Source of the DNA: Gemmatimonadaceae bacterium
GTDB lineage: Bacteria > Gemmatimonadota > Gemmatimonadetes > Gemmatimonadales > Gemmatimonadaceae
Length of the DNA: 50,227 bases
Direction of reading: 5' to 3'
NCBI GenBank assembly: GCA_036496605.1
Contig: DASXKV010000052.1
Coordinates: forward strand, 1-50,227
Shown here piece by piece: positions 1 to 7,731 of the stretch. A program made the position numbers and the translations under genes. The notes below the pieces were generated by a model that was given only the letters and a program-made list of their open reading frames with translations, was not told where the DNA came from and did no database searches. Position 1 is the first letter of the stretch. Each line of letters starts with the position of its first letter.

Positions 1-50
1 GCCCCTCTCGACGCGCCCCTCTCGACGCGCCCCTCTCGACGCGCCCCTCT
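1..50. repeat. 14-bp tandem repeat array (about 3.6 units)
   Basis: The unit GCCCCTCTCGACGC is repeated exactly at 1-14, 15-28 and 29-42, with a partial fourth copy at 43-50. It starts at the window edge, so its full length is unknown. It lies just past the stop codon of the minus-strand threonine dehydratase. There are no spacers, so it is not a CRISPR array. It looks like a minisatellite and I can assign no function. Confidence 0.9.
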
Positions 51-58
51 CTATCCAA

Positions 59-1009
59 CTACTGAAGAAGCTCCCTCACCCGCGCCGGGTCGACGTTACC
101 GCCACTCATCACCGCGACTACTCGCCTGCCACCGACCGGTATCTTCCCCGATAGCACGGCTGCCGTGGCCGCCGCGCCTGCGCCTTCGGCCAGCAGTTTC
201 GTCGAGAATAAGAGTTCGCTCATCGCGCGCATGATCTCGTCGTCGTCCACGAGCACGATCTCGTCGACGTAGCGCTGGACGATCGGAAGGGTGAGGTCGC
301 CTGCCATCGGTGCCGCGAGTCCGTCGGCAATGGTCTTCATCGACTCGAGCCTAACGGGACGACCCGCCTCGAGGCTCTTGTGCATCACGGCCGCGCCGGT
401 CGGCTCGACACCGTACACCTTCACTGATGGCCGCGCTTCCTTGATCGCCACCGCCACGCCGCCAATCAGTCCACCGCCGCCGATCGGGACGATGACGTCG
501 TCGAACTCGTCGAGCTGATCGAGAATCTCGAGCCCCACAGTGCCCTGGCCGGCCATGATCGCGTCGTCGTCGAACGGATGCACGAAGGTGAGCGACCGTT
601 CGATCGACAGCTCGTGCGCGCGGGTGAACGCCTCGAGTCCACTCGAGCCGTGCAGCACGACTTCGGCGCCATAGCCGCGGCTCGCGTCGACCTTGGTGCG
701 CGACGCAGTCGTCGGCATGACGACGGTGCACTGCACGCCCGCATCCCGTGAGGCCCACGCCAGCGCCTGCGCATGATTGCCGGCCGACACCGTGATGACG
801 CCGCGCGAGCGCGCCGCGTCGTCGAGCGACGCGAGCCGATTGAGCGCGCCGCGGACCTTGAACGAGCCGGTCTTCTGCAGCGACTCGCACTTGTGATACA
901 GCACCGCACCGACGCGCGCACCAAGTCGAGTTGCCGAGAACACCGGCGTATGGTGGACGCGATCGCCGATGCGCTCGCGGGCGCTGCGAATGTCGGAGAG
1001 GGAGAGCAT
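59..1009 (-). CDS. ilvA: Threonine/serine dehydratase (PLP fold type II)
   Basis: Predicted threonine ammonia-lyase, converting L-threonine to 2-oxobutanoate and ammonia with pyridoxal phosphate in the cytosol. The N-terminal part has KTGSFKVRGA, whose lysine is the expected PLP Schiff-base residue. It is followed by SAGNHAQALAWA (the phosphate/substrate loop), a glycine-rich GGGGLIGG PLP-phosphate loop, and MSGGNVD near the C-terminus. At about 316 residues it lacks the C-terminal ACT regulatory domain of biosynthetic IlvA, so it resembles catabolic TdcB-type enzymes. Serine racemase is the main alternative, since the fold is shared. I chose the ATG at 1009; an in-frame TTG at 1015 would add two residues. 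No clear Shine-Dalgarno is visible for either. The gene stands alone, with no isoleucine pathway genes beside it. Confidence 0.9.
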   Translation of the reverse strand: MLSLSDIRSARERIGDRVHHTPVFSATRLGARVGAVLYHKCESLQKTGSFKVRGALNRLASLDDAARSRGVITVSAGNHAQALAWASRDAGVQCTVVMPTTASRTKVDASRGYGAEVVLHGSSGLEAFTRAHELSIERSLTFVHPFDDDAIMAGQGTVGLEILDQLDEFDDVIVPIGGGGLIGGVAVAIKEARPSVKVYGVEPTGAAVMHKSLEAGRPVRLESMKTIADGLAAPMAGDLTLPIVQRYVDEIVLVDDDEIMRAMSELLFSTKLLAEGAGAAATAAVLSGKIPVGGRRVVAVMSGGNVDPARVRELLQ

Positions 1010-1024
1010 GGACAAAAAGCTGCG

Positions 1025-1106
1025 AGGGGCTAGGGGCTAGAGGCTAGGGGTAGCGGCGACTCTCTCCATCTAGCCCCGGCCCCTAGTCCCTGGCCCCAGC
1101 CCCTCC
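1025..1106. repeat. Intergenic quasi-palindrome of iterated GGGGCTAG units
   Basis: A run of GGGGCTAG/AGGCTAGGGG units at about 1027-1051 faces a complementary run (CCCTAGTCCCTGGCCCC and relatives) at about 1070-1105. The two arms could fold into a long imperfect hairpin with a loop of roughly 20 nt. A related fragment lies at 48735-48761. It occupies the gap upstream of the threonine dehydratase start. It could act as a terminator or be a REP-like element; the sequence alone does not decide this. Confidence 0.6.
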
Positions 1107-1142
1107 TGTGGCCGAATCGCCGCGCCGCGCGTCTCAAAGCAT

Positions 1143-1361
1143 ATGCCTGCTGCCCTCCCCCGCCCCGGATGCCTCGTGCGGTCGACGCTGGCGCTCCTCG
1201 GCGTCCTCTTCGCTCCGCTCGGTATCTGGTTCCTCCGCGACGGTCGACATCGTTACGTGACCCAGAGCGTGGCCCTATTCATTGGCGCCCTCCTCTGCTT
1301 CTATTTTGCCTTCCGGCGGAACTCGGCGTTAATGTCGGCCCTCGAAGGGCTCGACGGGTAG
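1143..1361 (+). CDS. Small hypothetical membrane protein
   Basis: A 72-residue open frame with two hydrophobic stretches (roughly residues 15-31 and 42-57) separated by a short charged loop (RDGRHRYVTQ). This would be a two-helix inner-membrane hairpin. I do not recognise the family. There is no strong Shine-Dalgarno before the ATG. The frame ends 50 nt before the next gene on the same strand. The hydrophobic pattern is the only argument for it, and it may be a chance frame in high-GC DNA. Confidence 0.4.
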   Translation: MPAALPRPGCLVRSTLALLGVLFAPLGIWFLRDGRHRYVTQSVALFIGALLCFYFAFRRNSALMSALEGLDG

Positions 1362-1411
1362 CGGTGCCGTCGCCGGCAGAATGGATGGGTCTATTCAGAG
1401 CGAATCTCATC

Positions 1412-2464
1412 ATGCGTGAGCGTTTACTCATTGCATTCCTTTCCGCGTGGCCGGCGTTCGCCGGGGCGCAGTGGTCGTCCGCGCCCATCGGTACCGACGC
1501 CGAGCTGCGCGGCCTGAGCACCGCCGGCTCGAGCGTCGTGTGGGCGAGCGGCACGCGCGGACGCTACGCGCACAGCATCGACGGCGGACGGAGCTGGCGC
1601 GTGGACAGCGTGCCGTCGGCGGCCTCGCTCGATTTCCGCGCCGTCCATGCACTCGACGCGCGGCGCGCCTGGCTGATGAGCGCCGGTGACGCCGACAAGG
1701 GGCAGGCGCGCATCTATCGCACGACCGACGCGGGTGCGCACTGGTCGCTCGTTTACTCGACCGCTCAGAAGGGCGTGTTCCTCGACGCGATCGCGTTCTG
1801 GGACGCGCAGCACGGCATCGCGATCAGCGATCCCGTCGACGGACGGTTCTTTCTCCTCACGACGAACGATGGCGGCGGCACGTGGACGCGGATTTCACCC
1901 GACCGCATTCCCGCCGCGCTACCTGGCGAGGCAGCGTTCGCGGCCAGCGGCAGCTGCCTAACGGTTCAGGGCGAGAGCGACGTCTGGATCGGCACCGGTG
2001 GCGGTGTGACCGCGCGCGTCTACCATTCGGTCGACCGTGGCCGTACCTGGAGCGTCGCCGACACACCGATCCATGCCGGGAGCGCGTCGTCAGGAATTTT
2101 TTCGTTGGCGTTCCGCGACGCACGGCGTGGCGTGGCCGTGGGCGGCGATTATCAGATGGTTCGCGGTGGGCTGCCTAACGTCGCGCTCACCGGCGACGGC
2201 GGCCGCACGTGGCGCATCGCGAAAGGGCCGCTCCCGGTCGGCTATCTCTCCTCCGTCACGTTCGTCCCCGGCAGCTCGAGCGTCGTCGCCGTGGGCCTCG
2301 CCGGCACCGCATTCTCGAGTGACAACGGTGAAACCTGGCTCATGGTGGACAGCGTCGCCTACAACGCCGTGCACTTCGAGTCGCCGAGTCTGGGATGGGC
2401 GGTAGGGCCGAAGGGCAGACTCGCGCGGTGGGCGGGGCTCATGAGTCTCAGGATTACCAAGTAG
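1412..2464 (+). CDS. Secreted Ycf48-like / BNR-repeat beta-propeller protein
   Basis: A 350-residue protein with an N-terminal signal peptide (charged MRER, hydrophobic core, cleavage near AGAQW). The rest has repeated BNR/Asp-box motifs: SIDGGRSW, TTDAGAHW, TNDGGGTW, SVDRGRTW, TGDGGRTW and SSDNGETW, each spaced about 45-60 residues apart. This is the layout of six- or seven-bladed propellers such as the photosystem II assembly factor Ycf48 and sialidase-like proteins. No sialidase catalytic arginine triad is apparent, so an enzymatic role is not supported; a periplasmic binding or assembly role is more likely. The frame is open further upstream, but the ATG at 1412 gives a proper signal peptide. 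It runs tail to tail with the small membrane gene at 2483-2848. Confidence 0.8.
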   Translation: MRERLLIAFLSAWPAFAGAQWSSAPIGTDAELRGLSTAGSSVVWASGTRGRYAHSIDGGRSWRVDSVPSAASLDFRAVHALDARRAWLMSAGDADKGQARIYRTTDAGAHWSLVYSTAQKGVFLDAIAFWDAQHGIAISDPVDGRFFLLTTNDGGGTWTRISPDRIPAALPGEAAFAASGSCLTVQGESDVWIGTGGGVTARVYHSVDRGRTWSVADTPIHAGSASSGIFSLAFRDARRGVAVGGDYQMVRGGLPNVALTGDGGRTWRIAKGPLPVGYLSSVTFVPGSSSVVAVGLAGTAFSSDNGETWLMVDSVAYNAVHFESPSLGWAVGPKGRLARWAGLMSLRITK

Positions 2465-2482
2465 CACCTGCGGTAGAGCACC

Positions 2483-2653
2483 TCAGGACGACAAGTGCAA
2501 GGCCCAGACGAGCACGGCACAGACGATACCGGTCACAATCGACCGAATCCACACGCCTAACGCTTGCTGCCTGATTTGTTGTCTCTCTTCCGCATTCAGG
2601 CGCGCCTTGCCGCCGCCTTCGACCTCGCGCTCCCCGAGCGCGGCCAGGACCAC
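2483..2653 (-). pseudogene. C-terminal continuation of the small membrane protein beyond an in-frame TGA
   Basis: After the TGA at 2656-2654 the same reading frame stays open for 56 codons to a second TGA. It encodes a plausible second half: VVLAALGEREVEGG, a charged stretch, then a second hydrophobic helix (IVTGIVCAVLVWALHL) at the C-terminus. The frame is unshifted, so the break is a single stop codon. Either a nonsense mutation or sequence error has split the gene, or the TGA is read through. See the finding on this locus. Confidence 0.5.
2626..2642 (-). promoter_or_regulatory. Stem-loop just downstream of the in-frame TGA
   Basis: On the minus strand, 11 nt after the TGA, CGCGCTC pairs perfectly with GAGCGCG around a GGG loop (7-bp stem, 3-nt loop). 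The apical loop begins 19 nt after the TGA. That spacing and a G at the loop start fit the loose consensus for bacterial SECIS elements. GC-rich hairpins are common in this DNA, so the match is only suggestive. Confidence 0.3.
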
Positions 2654-2848
2654 TCAGGTTCGCCCTCGCGCCTGGAAATAGCCTAACGCGGCTGCGGTGA
2701 AGGGAACTACCAGCAAAACATACCACCAAGCGCTCGCTCGGGTCACACTCAACAGCGCCGTCGTGATCGTCGCGATGCCTAACCACACGAGACCGCCGAT
2801 GAGTCGCCGACGTTTCCCACGCTCGGTGATATTGGAGACGCGCGGCAT
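2654..2848 (-). CDS. Small membrane protein, truncated by in-frame TGA
   Basis: A 64-residue product beginning MPRVSNITERGKRRRL, with two predicted transmembrane helices (LIGGLVWLGIATITTALL and WWYVLLVVPFTAAALGYF). It ends GYFQARGRT followed by TGA. From memory, related small proteins have a cysteine at the TGA position and continue for about 55 more residues; the same frame here does continue. The ATG lies one base past the stop of the upstream O-antigen-ligase-like gene (TGAgATG), so the two are translationally coupled. Function is unknown. No domain assignment is possible beyond membrane topology. Confidence 0.6.
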   Translation of the reverse strand: MPRVSNITERGKRRRLIGGLVWLGIATITTALLSVTRASAWWYVLLVVPFTAAALGYFQARGRT

Positions 2849-2849
2849 C

Positions 2850-4487
2850 TCAGCGACGCCGCGGGCGTGGTGACGACTCGCCGCACTGCGACAACAACTC
2901 GTGCGGCGTGATCGCCATCGGGTAGAGATCGCGCGCGTCGCGCGCTTCCGGCCGCGCGCGCTCGCACCGCCCCACATTCAACCACGCTTCGGCGAGCCGC
3001 AGGTGAATGCGATAGCTCCCCGGATCGTAGATCGACGCACGCTCGAGCGCCGACGTGCGGCTGCTTGCCGTCACCGTCGCCATCGCGGCCATCTGCAGGG
3101 CGCTCCGCCCGACGGCGAAGAGACCCACGGCCAAAACGAGAACCGGCGCCCAACGCCTCAGGCCAGAGTTCATTACCTGTCGCGGCGTCGACGGCGAGAC
3201 CGGTTCTGCGTAGATACCGAGGAGCAACCAGACGAAGAGTGTCGGCGGTGCGATCAGGAGCACCGCGTCGAAGGCGCCGACGACCAACGTGACGATCACC
3301 GTTGCCGCGAGCACGAGCGCACCGAACACACCCTCCGCGCCGCGCGCGATCCGCGCATGCCACGCGGCCAGACCGAGAAATGCGACGAAGATGAGTATCA
3401 GCAACACAGTCGCGGGCGCTCCACGCTCCGCCGCGAAGGCAACCCAATCGCTGCTCGGCCACGGGTTCGACGTCATTCCTTCGTCGAGACTGCTCAGCGA
3501 CGCATCGCCGTGCGACGCATAACGCGGATACTCGACCGACCAATTACCTGGCCCGACGCCGAGGATCGGATTGGCAGCCATCATGCGGAGCGAATTCGTA
3601 TACTGCACGAGACGGCCCCGGCCGCTCCCCTCCTGGTAGTTCACCATCCCGCGCACGGACTCGAGATAGGGATTCTTGCTGTTCCACTCGAGCGTGTTTG
3701 GGAGCACGAGCGCAATCGCGGCGCCGATCGCAGTGGCGACGCCGAGGGAAATCAGCCGGCGCGAGGTCTCGGGCCCGCTCCAGCGAGAACGGGTGGCAAA
3801 AGCCACGATGACGACCGGCAGCGCGGCTCCGAGTAGCGCCAGCCACGCGGCTCGGCTCCTCGAAAGCACCTCCGCCGCTGCGACCACGGAGATGAGGATC
3901 GCCGCGAACAGCGTCGCTGCGGAGCGACGTGTCGTTACGCCGCAGTAGACGATCGTCGGCGCGACGATGGCGCCAAGATGCGCCATGAAGTTCCGATTCC
4001 CGAAGGTGCCGCCGGGCGAGCGATTCAAGCTGAAGTACTCGGACGTGATGCCGTAGGCTTGGAGTAGTGCCGTCACCGCGCCCACAGCGCCGGCCAGCCC
4101 GAGCGCCCAGAGGACGGGCCGCGCGAGTCCGTCGCGTCGAAGAACGCGTCCGATCCAGAAGAGCGCCGCGCCCGACAGCGAGATCGCCAGCGCTCGCGTC
4201 GACAGCCACCGATTACCGGCGAAGGCAGCCGAGACCGCGCTGAGAGCCAGATAGGCGATTAGGAGCCAGTCGATTCGCGCGAGTGACAGTCGACCACGAG
4301 GCAGGATACAGCACAGCGCCGCCCCGGCGGCGGCGATGTGCAGCACCAACTCCTTCGGAACGAAGTAGCGGTCGAGATCGAAGGGCTTGTACGGCAGGGA
4401 CGCCAACACCACGGCCAGCGCGCCCAGCTGGACGAGTACGAGAGCGACGCGGTCGGCGCGCGGCGGCGAAATTGACGGAGACGTCAT
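2850..4487 (-). CDS. O-antigen ligase / Wzy-like polytopic membrane protein
   Basis: A 545-residue protein with about ten or more hydrophobic helices. The family hallmark GGTFGNRNFMAH follows a helix at about residues 165-176, and a large periplasmic loop (about residues 255-345) carries GVGPGNW. This fits the Wzy_C/WaaL superfamily, which polymerises or ligates undecaprenyl-linked glycans at the periplasmic face. The C-terminal 70 residues (ERASIYDPGSYRIHLRLAEA onward) look like a TPR-type helical tail, as in some PglL/Wzy relatives. No glycosyltransferase or flippase genes are adjacent, so whether the substrate is LPS or a glycoprotein is open; the family also contains pilin O-oligosaccharyltransferases. 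A short GTGGGG/CCCCAC hairpin (4491-4512) lies just upstream of the start. The downstream small membrane gene is coupled to it. Confidence 0.8.
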   Translation of the reverse strand: MTSPSISPPRADRVALVLVQLGALAVVLASLPYKPFDLDRYFVPKELVLHIAAAGAALCCILPRGRLSLARIDWLLIAYLALSAVSAAFAGNRWLSTRALAISLSGAALFWIGRVLRRDGLARPVLWALGLAGAVGAVTALLQAYGITSEYFSLNRSPGGTFGNRNFMAHLGAIVAPTIVYCGVTTRRSAATLFAAILISVVAAAEVLSRSRAAWLALLGAALPVVIVAFATRSRWSGPETSRRLISLGVATAIGAAIALVLPNTLEWNSKNPYLESVRGMVNYQEGSGRGRLVQYTNSLRMMAANPILGVGPGNWSVEYPRYASHGDASLSSLDEGMTSNPWPSSDWVAFAAERGAPATVLLILIFVAFLGLAAWHARIARGAEGVFGALVLAATVIVTLVVGAFDAVLLIAPPTLFVWLLLGIYAEPVSPSTPRQVMNSGLRRWAPVLVLAVGLFAVGRSALQMAAMATVTASSRTSALERASIYDPGSYRIHLRLAEAWLNVGRCERARPEARDARDLYPMAITPHELLSQCGESSPRPRRR

Positions 4488-4550
4488 GCGGTGGGGAATG
4501 AAAAACCCCCACAGCGTTGGGCGCCAGAGTCTGACCGAAGGTGCTACGCT

Positions 4551-4886
4551 CTAGGCAATCGCATGCAATCGCGTTCGCTCGTACGCATCGCGCACGGCAT
4601 CCTTCACTTCGTCCCATGTGCAGTTCGAGTCGCCTCGCGCTTGCTCCCAGCCGCGAGCGAGATCGTCCGCGACCTCGTTATCCCACCCTCGGTCGCCATA
4701 GAAGAACGCCGACTCATGGCCGTACTTGTACGCGGGCCGGTAGTACTCGTAGGCGCGATCCGCGTGCGTGTAAGAACAATCGCCGTAGTTGTCGCGCCAG
4801 TACTCGTCCTGCCCTGCCCAATCGACCGGACGCTTGGTTCCCGGGGTGCCGCGATCAGCGGGCGCGCGCTCGCTCGAGTCAGCCAT
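4551..4886 (-). CDS. Conserved hypothetical soluble protein rich in Tyr/Trp/Asp
   Basis: A 111-residue acidic protein with an aromatic core: DEYWRDNYGDCSYTHADRAY, then YYRPAYKYGHES, a WDNEVADDLARGW segment and a C-terminal WDEVKDAVRDAYER helix. There is no signal peptide or membrane segment. The YRPAYKYG and W..VK.AVRDAW-type motifs resemble a small family I have seen in soil bacteria without a known function. The start is fixed by GGAG eight bases before the ATG at 4886; an upstream GTG at 4895 lacks this spacing. It is divergent from the DUF411 gene. Confidence 0.7.
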   Translation of the reverse strand: MADSSERAPADRGTPGTKRPVDWAGQDEYWRDNYGDCSYTHADRAYEYYRPAYKYGHESAFFYGDRGWDNEVADDLARGWEQARGDSNCTWDEVKDAVRDAYERTRLHAIA

Positions 4887-4995
4887 CTTGATCACTCCGT
4901 TGAATTCGGCTGACCCCGGTGCAAGGCGCGAGCCTGTCGTGTGCGCATCCGAACCCTATTTTTCAGCTTCCACGCTCCGCTATGCTATAAGGAAT

Positions 4996-5460
4996 ATGAA
5001 TCGTCGCGATTGGCTCCAACTCACGGTCGCTGGCCTGGCGACGTCGGCCTTCTCTCGCGCCGCCAGCGCTAGTCCGCGCGCGACGCGCGTCACGGTCTAC
5101 AAGAGCCCGACCTGTGGCTGCTGCGCAAACTGGGTCGCGCACATGAAGAACAACGGGTTTACCGTCGAGGCCCACGACGTCGATGACAGTATGCTCGAGC
5201 AGGTGAAGATCACCGCCGGCGTACCGACTGTGCTCCGGAGTTGTCATGTCGCGCTCGCGAGCGGATACGCGTTCGAGGGCCACGTTCCCGCGGATCTTGT
5301 AAAAAAGGTGCTGTCGACCAGGGCCAAGCTCGCCGGCTTGGCAGTGCCAGGTATGCCAGCGGGCTCTCCCGGAATGGACATGGGAGGGCGAGCGGATGCG
5401 TACGACGTGATGGCATTCGATCGGGCTGGTAAGAGTTGGGTCTATTCGCATAAGGGGTAG
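4996..5460 (+). CDS. DUF411 family metal-binding protein
   Basis: A 154-residue exported protein. The N-terminus MNRRDWLQLTVAGLATSAFS carries an RR pair and a hydrophobic core, consistent with a Tat or Sec signal. The mature part opens with VTVYKSPTCGCCANWVAHM, the CxCC motif of DUF411 proteins. It then has a thioredoxin-like pattern including GVPTVLRSCH, GHVPAD and a conserved C-terminal AYDVMAFD. DUF411 proteins are associated with copper/heavy-metal handling in the periplasm. The Cys cluster and the conserved CH pair could bind Cu(I); that role is inferred. The ATG follows TATGCTATAAGGA so closely that a very short leader or leaderless transcript is possible. A strong terminator follows the stop. 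Confidence 0.85.
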   Translation: MNRRDWLQLTVAGLATSAFSRAASASPRATRVTVYKSPTCGCCANWVAHMKNNGFTVEAHDVDDSMLEQVKITAGVPTVLRSCHVALASGYAFEGHVPADLVKKVLSTRAKLAGLAVPGMPAGSPGMDMGGRADAYDVMAFDRAGKSWVYSHKG

Positions 5461-5478
5461 GAGGGCGGTTCTAGAAGA

Positions 5479-5500
5479 GCGGCTCTAGGAGCCGCCTTTT
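5479..5500 (+). terminator. Rho-independent terminator after the DUF411 gene
   Basis: GCGGCTC (5479-5485) pairs perfectly with GAGCCGC (5489-5495) around a TAG loop, then cTTTTCT. A second, outer pairing is possible with GGCGGTTCT at 5464-5472. Confidence 0.8.
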
Positions 5501-5675
5501 CTAGGTAGCCGAACGACCTTCCGCCCCTTACAGGGGTATTCGCTTACAAAAGGTTGTCAGGCGCACCGTTTGCTGCGGTTCCGCTCGGCGTTTGTTTTCG
5601 CCGGGGCTAGGGCACGGGCAGGGCCGCACTGGCTCCTGCGCGCCGATTAAGTCTTCTCTCAACTTCACATTTCGA

Positions 5676-7679
5676 ATGCAACACGTCACTCGCGCCCGCT
5701 TTGCGGGCGGTGTCCTCGCCGCCGCGATGAGCACGGCAGCGGCCATACCCGCGTTTGCGCAGTCCGCGGCCAAGACGGCGCCGCCCCGTCCTCAATTCGA
5801 CAGCACCGGTGTCGGCGATACATCGATGTTCGCGCCGCTCGGTCTTCCTCCTGGAAACGAGTATCGCAGCGGTTCTGGGGCACCCGGACCGAAATACTGG
5901 CAACAGCGCGCCGACTACGATCTCAAGGCAACGCTCGACACGAGCGCGAAGGCGCTCCGGGGCGAGATGACGATTCGCTATACGAACAATTCACCGGACA
6001 CGCTCCACTTCCTCTGGTTCCAGGTCGAGCAGAACGCATTCAAATCGAACTCCCTGAACTCGTACGTTTTCCCTGCCGAATCGCGCTTCGGCGCGCGGAA
6101 CTTCGAGGGCGGCGACATGATCGACCGCTTCGAGGAAGTGTCGGCGAACGGCAAGGGGGCGCGGCACACGCTCAAGCTGCGCACGGAAGGCACCGTCATG
6201 AAAGCCGATCTCGCCGAACCGCTCGCGCCTGGCCACACGGCGACGATCAACGCGGCGTGGCATTTCAATATTCCCGAACACGGCGCCGATCGTATGGGTC
6301 GCGACGGCCCGCTCTACGAGCTCGCGCAGTGGTATCCGCGCGTGAACGTTTACGACGACGTGCGCGGCTGGAACACCGAGCCGTATCTCGGGCAAGGCGA
6401 GTTCTACCTCGAGTACGGAGACTTCAACCTCGAGGTCACCGTCCCGGCCGGCTACATCGTCGCCGCGACGGGGACATTGCAGAATGCTCATGACGTGCTC
6501 ACGTCGGCGCAGATCTCGCGGCTCGCCCAGGCAGCGCACGACACGAACGTGGTCCACATCGTGACGCAGCAGGACCTGACGAGTGGCGCTGCCCGCCCGC
6601 GCAAGACAGGCACGATGACATGGAAGTTCGCGGCGAAGAGCGTACGCGACGTCGTCTGGGCCGCGTCCCCCGATTACATGTGGGATGCCTCGAGCTATAA
6701 GGGCTCGCTGGCCCAGGCGTTCTTCCGCCCGAGCGCGATTGAGCCATGGAAGGATGCGGCCGACATGTCGCGCACGTCCATTCAGGAATACTCCGAGCGC
6801 TGGTTCCAGTATCCCTATCCGCAGATCACGGCAGTCGAGGGTCCGATCAGCGGCATGGAGTACCCGATGGTCGCGATGGAGGCAAAGAGCAACGACAAGT
6901 ACGACCTCTACAATGTCGTGACGCACGAGATCGGACACATGTGGTTCCCGATGATCGTCGGATCGAATGAGCGGATGCACATGTGGCAGGACGAAGGGTT
7001 CAACACTTTCATAAACACCTTCTCCGAGGCGCGGCGATATCCGGAGAAAGGAAACCAGATGGCCCGCGCCGCCGACGAGCGCAACCTCGTTACGCAATAC
7101 ATGGAGCACAACGTCGACGAACCGCTCGAGATCAATCCCGATCGCATCAATCCGCAGTTGTTAGGCGAAAACGCCTATGTGAAAACCAGCGTCGCACTCC
7201 AACAGTTGCGACAGGAGATTCTCGGGCCGGCTGCATTCGATGATGCCTTCCGGACCTACGTCCAGCGCTGGGCGTTCAAGCATCCGACACCCGTCGACTT
7301 CTATCGCACGATGGAAGACGTGAGCGGCAAGCGTCTCGACTGGTACTTCCGCGAGTGGTTCCTCGAGAACCCCCACTTCGACCAGGCGATCGACTCGGTC
7401 GTCACCGCGCAACATGGCGACACCCTGATGGTCGGCGTGCTCTACGCCAATCACGCGCGCGGCGTCGAACCAATCCGCGCCCGCTTCACCTTCAGCGACG
7501 GCTCCACGGAGGACTTCAACTACCCAGCCGAAGTGTGGAGCACGAACACGCGCTTCTATCCGCGCGAGTACGCGTTCGCGGGGAAGAAGGTGGTGAAGAT
7601 CGAGCTCGATCCGGAGAAGCGGTTGGTGGACATCGATCGGGCGAATAATGTCTGGCCAGTTCCTAAGGTGACGCCGTAA
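5676..7679 (+). CDS. Secreted M1-family zinc aminopeptidase
   Basis: A 667-residue gluzincin peptidase with an N-terminal signal peptide ending near AFAQS. The zinc site is HEIGH (about residues 417-421), with the third ligand Glu in DEGFNTF at about 440, giving the canonical HExxH-x18-E spacing. The substrate exopeptidase motif appears as GMEYP (GAMEN equivalent) about 30 residues earlier. The N-terminal beta domain (residues about 60-260) and C-terminal helical part are present. It should remove N-terminal residues from peptides in the periplasm or outside the cell. The frame is open upstream, but the ATG at 5676 gives a clean signal peptide. It is flanked by terminators on both sides, so it is probably a single-gene transcription unit. 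Confidence 0.93.
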   Translation: MQHVTRARFAGGVLAAAMSTAAAIPAFAQSAAKTAPPRPQFDSTGVGDTSMFAPLGLPPGNEYRSGSGAPGPKYWQQRADYDLKATLDTSAKALRGEMTIRYTNNSPDTLHFLWFQVEQNAFKSNSLNSYVFPAESRFGARNFEGGDMIDRFEEVSANGKGARHTLKLRTEGTVMKADLAEPLAPGHTATINAAWHFNIPEHGADRMGRDGPLYELAQWYPRVNVYDDVRGWNTEPYLGQGEFYLEYGDFNLEVTVPAGYIVAATGTLQNAHDVLTSAQISRLAQAAHDTNVVHIVTQQDLTSGAARPRKTGTMTWKFAAKSVRDVVWAASPDYMWDASSYKGSLAQAFFRPSAIEPWKDAADMSRTSIQEYSERWFQYPYPQITAVEGPISGMEYPMVAMEAKSNDKYDLYNVVTHEIGHMWFPMIVGSNERMHMWQDEGFNTFINTFSEARRYPEKGNQMARAADERNLVTQYMEHNVDEPLEINPDRINPQLLGENAYVKTSVALQQLRQEILGPAAFDDAFRTYVQRWAFKHPTPVDFYRTMEDVSGKRLDWYFREWFLENPHFDQAIDSVVTAQHGDTLMVGVLYANHARGVEPIRARFTFSDGSTEDFNYPAEVWSTNTRFYPREYAFAGKKVVKIELDPEKRLVDIDRANNVWPVPKVTP

Positions 7680-7693
7680 GGAGAGCGCTCGGA

Positions 7694-7726
7694 GGGCGGC
7701 TCGAAGAGCCGCCCCTTTGCTCTTTT
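7694..7726. terminator. Terminator between convergent genes
   Basis: A perfect 9-bp stem, GGGCGGCTC (7694-7702) with GAGCCGCCC (7706-7714) around GAA, followed by CTTTGCTCTTTT. It sits between the M1 peptidase and the oppositely oriented CotH-like gene. The T-run is on the plus strand, so it mainly serves the peptidase gene. Confidence 0.88.
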
Positions 7727-7731
7727 AAAGA

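Noticed and set aside
1-50. Possible CRISPR array
   Set aside because: Units are contiguous with no spacers and no cas genes are nearby.
2454-2786. 110-codon minus-strand frame overlapping the split membrane gene
   Set aside because: It is out of frame with the membrane helices and has an Arg/Gly-rich random composition.
5991-7109. 372-codon minus-strand frame inside the M1 peptidase gene
   Set aside because: The plus strand has signal peptide and HExxH-x18-E site; the antisense product has no motif.
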